Source of the DNA: an uncultured Lachnospiraceae bacterium
GTDB lineage: Bacteria > Bacillota > Clostridia > Lachnospirales > Lachnospiraceae
Direction: 5' to 3'
DNA: 28,215 nt
Assembly: GCA_934438085.1 (NCBI GenBank)
Contig: CAKSBC010000023.1
Span: forward strand, 1-28,215
Of the stretch, positions 24,054-28,215 are shown one piece after another (position 1 is the stretch's first letter; the number at the start of each line of letters is the position of its first letter). The translations under genes and the position numbers were made by a program. The notes beneath the pieces are model-generated. The model made no database searches. It was not told the origin of the DNA and saw only the letters and a list, made by a program, of their open reading frames with translations.

Positions 24054-24085
24054 TGAAAGCCACATCGTTTGGGGCTTTTCATTAT
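24054..24085 (+). terminator. Possible terminator of truA
   Basis: TGAAAGCC (24054-24061) pairs with GGGCTTTTCA (within 24072-24081) with one bulged base and a loop of about 10 nt. Only TTATGT follows, so the U-tract is poor. It lies 15 bp after truA and probably separates it from the nrdD promoter. Confidence 0.45.
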
Positions 24086-24136
24086 GTCAAGATGTTTGAC
24101 GACAAAATAATCAAACAAATATATCAAAATAAAGGT

Positions 24137-24148
24137 ACAATATTTTGT
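24137..24148 (+). promoter_or_regulatory. NrdR box 1
   Basis: ACAATATTTTGT agrees with the inner core of the NrdR consensus (AC-W-ATAT-W-T-W-GT). NrdR represses ribonucleotide reductase genes when bound to ATP/dATP. It lies just upstream of the nrdD promoter -35. Confidence 0.65.
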
Positions 24149-24160
24149 AATAAGGTATCA

Positions 24161-24189
24161 TTGACAACAACATATTGTGCGGCTACAAT
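24161..24189 (+). promoter_or_regulatory. nrdD promoter with NrdR box 2 in the spacer
   Basis: -35 TTGACA (24161-24166), 17-bp spacer, -10 TACAAT (24184-24189). The spacer holds ACAACATATTGT (24167-24178), matching 11 of 12 core positions of the NrdR box and followed by the G of the consensus flank. Its start is 30 bp from that of box 1, close to three helical turns, the usual arrangement of tandem NrdR sites. Binding would block RNA polymerase. Confidence 0.75.
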
Positions 24190-24269
24190 GAATGAGCATC
24201 AAAAGTACAAATATAGAGAATTAATTAGTTTATAAATGGTAATGCATGAAGGTGCATACAGGAGGGGCC

Positions 24270-26471
24270 ATGAAAGTTATAAAGAGAAACGGAACAGAAG
24301 CGGTATTTGATGAAGATAAGATAGTCAAAGCCGTTGAGAAGGCCAATAACGGCGGAGATGCACCTGAGCTTTCACAGAGTCAGATAAATGAGATAGCAGA
24401 CTATATTTCATATAAGTGTCAGAAAATGGGAAGAGCTGTATCTGTTGAGGAAATACAGGATATGGTAGAAAACCAGATCATGGCCACAGGTGCCTTTGAG
24501 GTAGCAAGACGCTATGTGCGCTACCGCTACAAGAGAACACTTGTCAGAAAGGCTAATACAACAGACTCAAGAATACTTACACTTATAGAAGGAAACAACG
24601 AAGAGCTTCTCCAGGAAAACTCCAATAAGGATCCGATAGTTAACTCTGTACAGCGTGACTATATGGCCGGAGAGGTAAGCCGTGATCTCACTAAGCGTAT
24701 GCTTCTTCCTGAGGACATAGTTAAGGCTGACGAAGAGGGAATTATACATTTCCATGACTCCGATTACTTTGCACAGCATATGCATAACTGTGATCTTATA
24801 AATCTGGAGGACATGCTTCAGAACGGAACTGTAATAAGTGAGACCGGTATCGACAAGCCGCACAGCTTCTCCACAGCCTGCAACATTGCAATGCAGATTG
24901 TAGCGCAGGTAGCCAGCAACCAGTACGGCGGACAGAGCATCAGCCTTTCACACCTTGCACCTTTTGTACAGGTATCCAGAGAGAACATTCTGAAGGATGT
25001 TAAAAAGGAAATAGAGATCCTTGGCATAGAGACAGACGATGAGCATATTCAGAAGATAGTTGAAGGCAGACTCAGAAAAGAGGTCGAAAAGGGTGTTCAG
25101 ACCATACAGTATCAGGTCATAACTCTTATGACCACCAACGGACAGGCTCCGTTCCTGACTGTATTCATGTATCTTAACGAGGCAAAGAACGAAAGAGAAA
25201 AGAAAGACCTTGCTGTAATTATAGAGGAAGCATTAAAGCAGCGTATAAAGGGTGTTAAGAATGAAAACGGAGTGTTTGTGACTCCTGCATTCCCTAAGCT
25301 TATATATGTGCTTGAAGAGGACAACGTAAGACCCGGCACAGAATTCTATTACCTTACAGAGCTTGCAGCAAAATGTACTGCAAAGCGTATGGTGCCGGAT
25401 TACATTTCCGAGAAGAAGATGAAGGAAATGAAGGAAGGCAACTGCTTCCCTGTTATGGGCTGCCGCAGCTGCCTGAATCCTTGGAAGGACGAGGACGGAA
25501 ACTATAAGTTCTACGGACGCTTCAATCAGGGCGTTGTTACTATAAATCTCCCTGATGTGGCTCTTTCTTCAGGCAAAGATATGGATCTTTTCTGGAAGAT
25601 CTTTGATGAGAGACTTGAACTTTGCTACAAGGGACTTATGTGCCGTCACAACAGACTTAAGGGAACATACTCAGATGTTGCGCCTATACTCTGGCAGAAC
25701 GGCGCGATAGCGAGACTTAAGAAGGGTGAGACCATAGATAAGCTCTTATTCGGCGGATACTCAACTCTTTCACTCGGCTATGCGGGACTATATGAGTGTG
25801 TCAAGTATATGACCGGAAAGTCACATACAGATCCTGAGGCAACACCGTTTGCACTTGATGTTATGAAATACATGAACAAGAAGTGTGATGAGTGGACAGC
25901 CAAGGAGAACATCAAGTTCAGCATTTACGGAGCACCTATTGAAAGCACAACTTATAAGTTCGCAAAATGCTTACAGAGACGTTTCGGAATTATACCGGGA
26001 GTAACAGATAAGGGCTACATAACCAACAGCTATCATGTCCATGTTACTGAGCATATAGATGCATTCGAGAAGCTTAAGTTTGAGTCACAGTTCCAGTCGC
26101 TTTCATCGGGCGGAGCTATCAGCTATGTAGAAGTTCCGAACCTTGAGAACAACATTCCTGCAGTGCTCAGCGTCATGGAATTCATCTATGACAATATCAT
26201 GTATGCAGAGCTTAATACCAAGAGCGATTTCTGTCAGGAATGCGGCTATACCGGCGAAATAAGGATAGTCGAAGAGGACGGAAAGCTTGTATGGGAGTGC
26301 CCTAACTGCGGAAACCGCGATCAGCATAAGATGAATGTTGCAAGACGTACCTGCGGATATATCGGAACGCAGTTCTGGAATCAGGGACGTACTCAGGAGA
26401 TAAGAGACAGAGTTATACATCTGTCTACACCTCAGCTTGATGCAGATATGAATGTAAATGCCTCAAAGTAA
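24270..26471 (+). CDS. nrdD: Anaerobic ribonucleoside-triphosphate reductase
   Basis: A 733-residue class III glycyl-radical enzyme that reduces ribonucleoside triphosphates to deoxy forms for DNA synthesis without oxygen. An ATP-cone allosteric domain occupies about residues 1-95 (KVIKRNGTEAVFDEDKIVKAV). The ten-stranded barrel contains the catalytic cysteine region GCRSC (Cys398, Cys401). A zinc site is formed by C655-C658 and C677-C680. The glycyl radical is Gly696 in RRTCGYIG near the C-terminus. The radical is generated by NrdG, encoded just downstream. ATG 24270 is chosen because AGGAGG lies 4 nt upstream and the ATP-cone begins there; an in-frame ATG at 24246 has no such site. Transcription from the NrdR-controlled promoter ends at the terminator downstream. 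Confidence 0.96.
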   Translation: MKVIKRNGTEAVFDEDKIVKAVEKANNGGDAPELSQSQINEIADYISYKCQKMGRAVSVEEIQDMVENQIMATGAFEVARRYVRYRYKRTLVRKANTTDSRILTLIEGNNEELLQENSNKDPIVNSVQRDYMAGEVSRDLTKRMLLPEDIVKADEEGIIHFHDSDYFAQHMHNCDLINLEDMLQNGTVISETGIDKPHSFSTACNIAMQIVAQVASNQYGGQSISLSHLAPFVQVSRENILKDVKKEIEILGIETDDEHIQKIVEGRLRKEVEKGVQTIQYQVITLMTTNGQAPFLTVFMYLNEAKNEREKKDLAVIIEEALKQRIKGVKNENGVFVTPAFPKLIYVLEEDNVRPGTEFYYLTELAAKCTAKRMVPDYISEKKMKEMKEGNCFPVMGCRSCLNPWKDEDGNYKFYGRFNQGVVTINLPDVALSSGKDMDLFWKIFDERLELCYKGLMCRHNRLKGTYSDVAPILWQNGAIARLKKGETIDKLLFGGYSTLSLGYAGLYECVKYMTGKSHTDPEATPFALDVMKYMNKKCDEWTAKENIKFSIYGAPIESTTYKFAKCLQRRFGIIPGVTDKGYITNSYHVHVTEHIDAFEKLKFESQFQSLSSGGAISYVEVPNLENNIPAVLSVMEFIYDNIMYAELNTKSDFCQECGYTGEIRIVEEDGKLVWECPNCGNRDQHKMNVARRTCGYIGTQFWNQGRTQEIRDRVIHLSTPQLDADMNVNASK

Positions 26472-26530
26472 GCTTTAGATTAATCAGGCATAGCTTTAAG
26501 TATTTAAATTACAGATATAAGAGACATTTA

Positions 26531-26570
26531 AACGGGCTGTCATGAAAAATGGCAGCCTGTTCGCTTTTTA
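26531..26570 (+). terminator. Rho-independent terminator after nrdD
   Basis: AACGGGCTGTCAT (26531-26543) pairs with ATGGCAGCCTGTT (26549-26561) over 13 bp with two G-U pairs and a GAAAA loop, followed by CGC and TTTTT. It separates nrdD from nrdG. Confidence 0.88.
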
Positions 26571-26582
26571 AGGAAAATGGGG

Positions 26583-26611
26583 TATAATAATCAGTATTCT
26601 CAAAATCAGTA
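26583..26611 (+). promoter_or_regulatory. Candidate nrdG promoter region with AATCAGTA direct repeats
   Basis: TATAAT (26583-26588) follows 13 bp after the terminator U-tract; the -35 position (TTCGCT, 26560-26565) is poor and overlaps the terminator arm. AATCAGTA occurs twice (26589-26596 and 26604-26611) between the -10 box and the ribosome binding site. nrdG may also be served by read-through. Confidence 0.4.
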
Positions 26612-26628
26612 ATTTGAAAAGGATTTGT

Positions 26629-27159
26629 ATGAATTACGGACAGATATATTTTACCGATACTGCTAACGGAGTCGGATGCCGCACTGCGGTCTTTGTTTCA
26701 GGCTGTACGCATCATTGCAAGGGATGCTTTAATGAGATGACCTGGGATTTTAATTACGGAGTTCCTTATACAAAGGAAACAGAGGATACCATTATAGAAT
26801 CCCTGAAGCCATCCCACATTAAGGGTCTGACGCTTTTGGGAGGAGAACCGATGGAGCCTGACAATCAGCGGGCATTGATTCCGCTTATAAGAAGAGTTAA
26901 GATTGAGGTGCCTCATGCTGATATATGGATATATTCGGGTTACCTTTTTGAGGAATTAACAGATCCTGATAATCAGCGCTGTCATACAGAATGCACCTAT
27001 GAGATACTGTCATGCACAGACATTCTCGTTGACGGAGAGTTTATATTAGAGAAAAAAGATATCAGTCTGCTCTTTAGAGGTTCTTCAAATCAGAGAATAA
27101 TAGACGTGCAGAAAACTCTTAAGGAAGGCAGTATAGTGCTTTCGCCTTATAATAATTAA
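26629..27159 (+). CDS. nrdG: Anaerobic ribonucleoside-triphosphate reductase activating protein
   Basis: A 176-residue radical-SAM enzyme that makes the glycyl radical on NrdD using S-adenosylmethionine and a 4Fe-4S cluster. The cluster-binding motif CX3CX2C is C26-THH-C30-KG-C33, followed by the aromatic-rich NEMTWDFNYG and the GLTLLGGEPMEP glycine-rich SAM-binding segment. Length is typical. I choose ATG 26629 (AAAAGGA 5 nt upstream, start MNYGQIYFTDTANG) over the in-frame TTG at 26614. It is paired by function with nrdD, though a strong terminator lies between them. Confidence 0.95.
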   Translation: MNYGQIYFTDTANGVGCRTAVFVSGCTHHCKGCFNEMTWDFNYGVPYTKETEDTIIESLKPSHIKGLTLLGGEPMEPDNQRALIPLIRRVKIEVPHADIWIYSGYLFEELTDPDNQRCHTECTYEILSCTDILVDGEFILEKKDISLLFRGSSNQRIIDVQKTLKEGSIVLSPYNN

Positions 27160-27234
27160 GGCAGCATTAAAATGCAAAGGCCAGCATAAAAAAGAATATT
27201 ATACAAAAAACATTACAAATACATCATAAATCAA
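27160..27234 (+). other. Intergenic spacer between nrdG and the rplM promoter
   Basis: A short A-rich stretch. GCATT-AA-AATGC (27164-27175) is a small hairpin without a U-tract. No clear nrdG terminator is visible. Confidence 0.3.
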
Positions 27235-27263
27235 TTGACATAAACGCTTATAGATCCTATAAT
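27235..27263 (+). promoter_or_regulatory. Consensus sigma-A promoter of rplM-rpsI
   Basis: -35 TTGACA (27235-27240), 17-bp spacer, -10 TATAAT (27258-27263). All twelve consensus bases are present, as expected for a strongly expressed ribosomal protein operon. Transcription should start near 27270. Confidence 0.92.
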
Positions 27264-27269
27264 ATAAAA

Positions 27270-27345
27270 GCTGTTTATGTAACGGCAGTTTTTTTAATGC
27301 AGAAACCATTAGCCCCGGTAGAAGCATTAGCCTAAAAAAATTACA
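27270..27345 (+). promoter_or_regulatory. Structured rplM mRNA leader, probably an L13 autoregulatory leader
   Basis: The leader begins with GCTGTT-TATGT-AACGGC (27270-27286, one G-U pair) followed by a run of seven T (27289-27295), resembling an early attenuator. TAATGC (27295-27300) can pair with GCATTA (27324-27329). CATTAGCC is repeated directly at 27307-27314 and 27325-27332. Position and layout fit the L13 ribosomal leader family (Rfam L13_leader) known upstream of rplM in low-GC Gram-positives; I have not matched it to the covariance model. Confidence 0.55.
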
Positions 27346-27358
27346 TAGGAGGGTAACC

Positions 27359-27787
27359 ATGAATAGTTATGTAGCAACTCCGGCTACCATTGAGAGAAAG
27401 TGGTACGTTGTTGACGCAACTGATAAGACTCTTGGACGCCTTGCTTCAGAAGTGGCTAAGGTATTAAGAGGAAAGCACAAACCAACATATACACCATTCC
27501 TTGACACAGGTGATTACGTTATCATCGTAAACGCTGAGAAGTTCAAGGTATCAGGTAAGAAGATGACTCAGAAGACATACTTCAGCCATTCTGATTATAT
27601 CGGCGGTACAAAGATTACACGTCTTGATGAGATGCTTCAGAAGCATCCTGAGAGAGTTCTTGAGCACGCTGTAAAGGGAATGCTTCCAAAGGGAGCTCTC
27701 GGAAACCAGATGTACAAGAAGCTTTTCGTATACTGCGGACCAGATCACAAGCATCAGGCTCAGAAGCCGGAAGCGCTTGAGTTTTAA
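27359..27787 (+). CDS. rplM: 50S ribosomal protein L13
   Basis: A 142-residue early-assembly large-subunit protein. WYVVDATDKTLGRLASEVAKVLRGKHKPTYTP-type sequence, GDYVIIVNAEK and the AVKGMLPKGALG block are diagnostic. Length is normal. AGGAGGGT lies a few bases before the ATG. It forms the conserved rplM-rpsI pair, 18 bp before the S9 gene. Expression is driven by the consensus promoter at 27235 and possibly limited by feedback through the leader. Confidence 0.98.
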   Translation: MNSYVATPATIERKWYVVDATDKTLGRLASEVAKVLRGKHKPTYTPFLDTGDYVIIVNAEKFKVSGKKMTQKTYFSHSDYIGGTKITRLDEMLQKHPERVLEHAVKGMLPKGALGNQMYKKLFVYCGPDHKHQAQKPEALEF

Positions 27788-27805
27788 TCGGGAGGAGGAA
27801 GTATA

Positions 27806-28198
27806 ATGTCAGCAAACAGATATTACGGTACAGGCCGTAGAAAGAAGTCTATCGCCAGAGTATATGTTACACCTGGTACAGGCGTTATCACTATCAATGG
27901 CAAGGACATCGATTCATATTTCGGTCTTGAGACATTAAAGGTTATCGTTCGTCAGCCATTTGCAGCTATCGGTGCAGAAGGCAAGTTCGATGTTAAGGCT
28001 AATGTTCACGGCGGCGGACTCGCAGGACAGGCAGGAGCTATCAGACATGGTATCTCACGTGCACTCCTTGAGGAAGATACAGAGAACAGACCAGCTCTTA
28101 AGAAGGAAGGCTTCCTTACAAGAGATTCACGTATGAAGGAGAGAAAGAAATACGGTCTCAAAGCAGCTCGTCGCGCTCCGCAGTTCAGCAAGCGATAA
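27806..28198 (+). CDS. rpsI: 30S ribosomal protein S9
   Basis: A 130-residue small-subunit protein whose C-terminal tail reaches the P-site tRNA. YYGTGRRKKSIARVYVTPGTG, NVHGGGLAGQAGAIRHGISRALL and the terminal RRAPQFSKR are diagnostic. The final Lys-Arg that contacts the tRNA is present. Length is typical. GGGAGGAGG precedes the ATG. The gene is complete and ends 17 bp before the window edge; no terminator is visible in the remaining bases. Confidence 0.98.
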   Translation: MSANRYYGTGRRKKSIARVYVTPGTGVITINGKDIDSYFGLETLKVIVRQPFAAIGAEGKFDVKANVHGGGLAGQAGAIRHGISRALLEEDTENRPALKKEGFLTRDSRMKERKKYGLKAARRAPQFSKR

Positions 28199-28215
28199 TC
28201 GACTGCTCAGACTAT

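Noticed and set aside
23918..24235. 105-codon frame running from truA through the nrdD promoter
   Set aside because: It overlaps the truA 3' end and covers the NrdR boxes and promoter elements; no ribosome binding site or recognisable protein.
1..28215. Mobile element, prophage, CRISPR array or RNA gene
   Set aside because: No transposase, integrase, long terminal repeats, regularly spaced repeats, tRNA-like cloverleaf or rRNA sequence was seen on either strand.

Overview
The window looks like chromosomal core DNA of an obligately anaerobic low-GC Firmicute, most likely of the class Clostridia and of Lachnospiraceae type. I infer this from the oxygen-sensitive NrdD/NrdG ribonucleotide reductase, CIRCE-like heat-shock operators, a group II ECF transporter beside truA-rplM-rpsI, VanRS-like two-component proteins, strong AGGAGG ribosome binding sites and AT-rich intergenic DNA. 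The genus cannot be fixed from the sequence alone. All genes I accept are on the + strand. I see no tRNA, rRNA, CRISPR array, transposase, integrase or phage gene.

Layout. 1-850: an Hsp20 chaperone gene with two CIRCE-like HrcA operators on its promoter and a strong terminator. 1087-4650: a membrane GGDEF-PAS diguanylate cyclase, then a membrane-anchored HtrA protease ending in a terminator. 4700-7463: an apparent operon of a DUF6125-like cysteine-rich protein, the tRNA t6A dehydratase TcdA and a DegT-type sugar aminotransferase. 7581-12962: an Fe-S aldo/keto reductase, then cell-envelope genes (DUF2142 membrane protein, RmlC, a polysaccharide-type ABC-2 permease, PlsC). 13154-19445: a tightly packed five-gene unit of response regulator, sensor kinase, a large exported two-TM protein, an ABC ATPase and an ABC-2 permease. 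19541-24038: murG, ecfA1, ecfT, ecfA2 and truA. 24137-27159: nrdD under a promoter carrying two NrdR boxes, then nrdG. 27235-28198: a consensus promoter and structured leader driving rplM-rpsI.

How the genes fit together. The stress part (Hsp20, HtrA) handles unfolded protein in the cytoplasm and at the outer membrane face. RmlC, the aminotransferase, the permease and DUF2142 point to deoxysugar-containing surface glycans, and PlsC and MurG to phospholipid and peptidoglycan supply. The five-gene two-component/ABC unit resembles envelope-stress or antimicrobial-peptide modules, but its 879-residue exported partner is not a protein I can name; it is the best candidate here for an undescribed system. 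The ECF module energises vitamin or cofactor uptake for substrate-binding subunits encoded elsewhere. Gene order around ecf-truA-rplM is altered from the arrangement common in Firmicutes: EcfT lies between the two ATPases, and nrdDG sits between truA and rplM.
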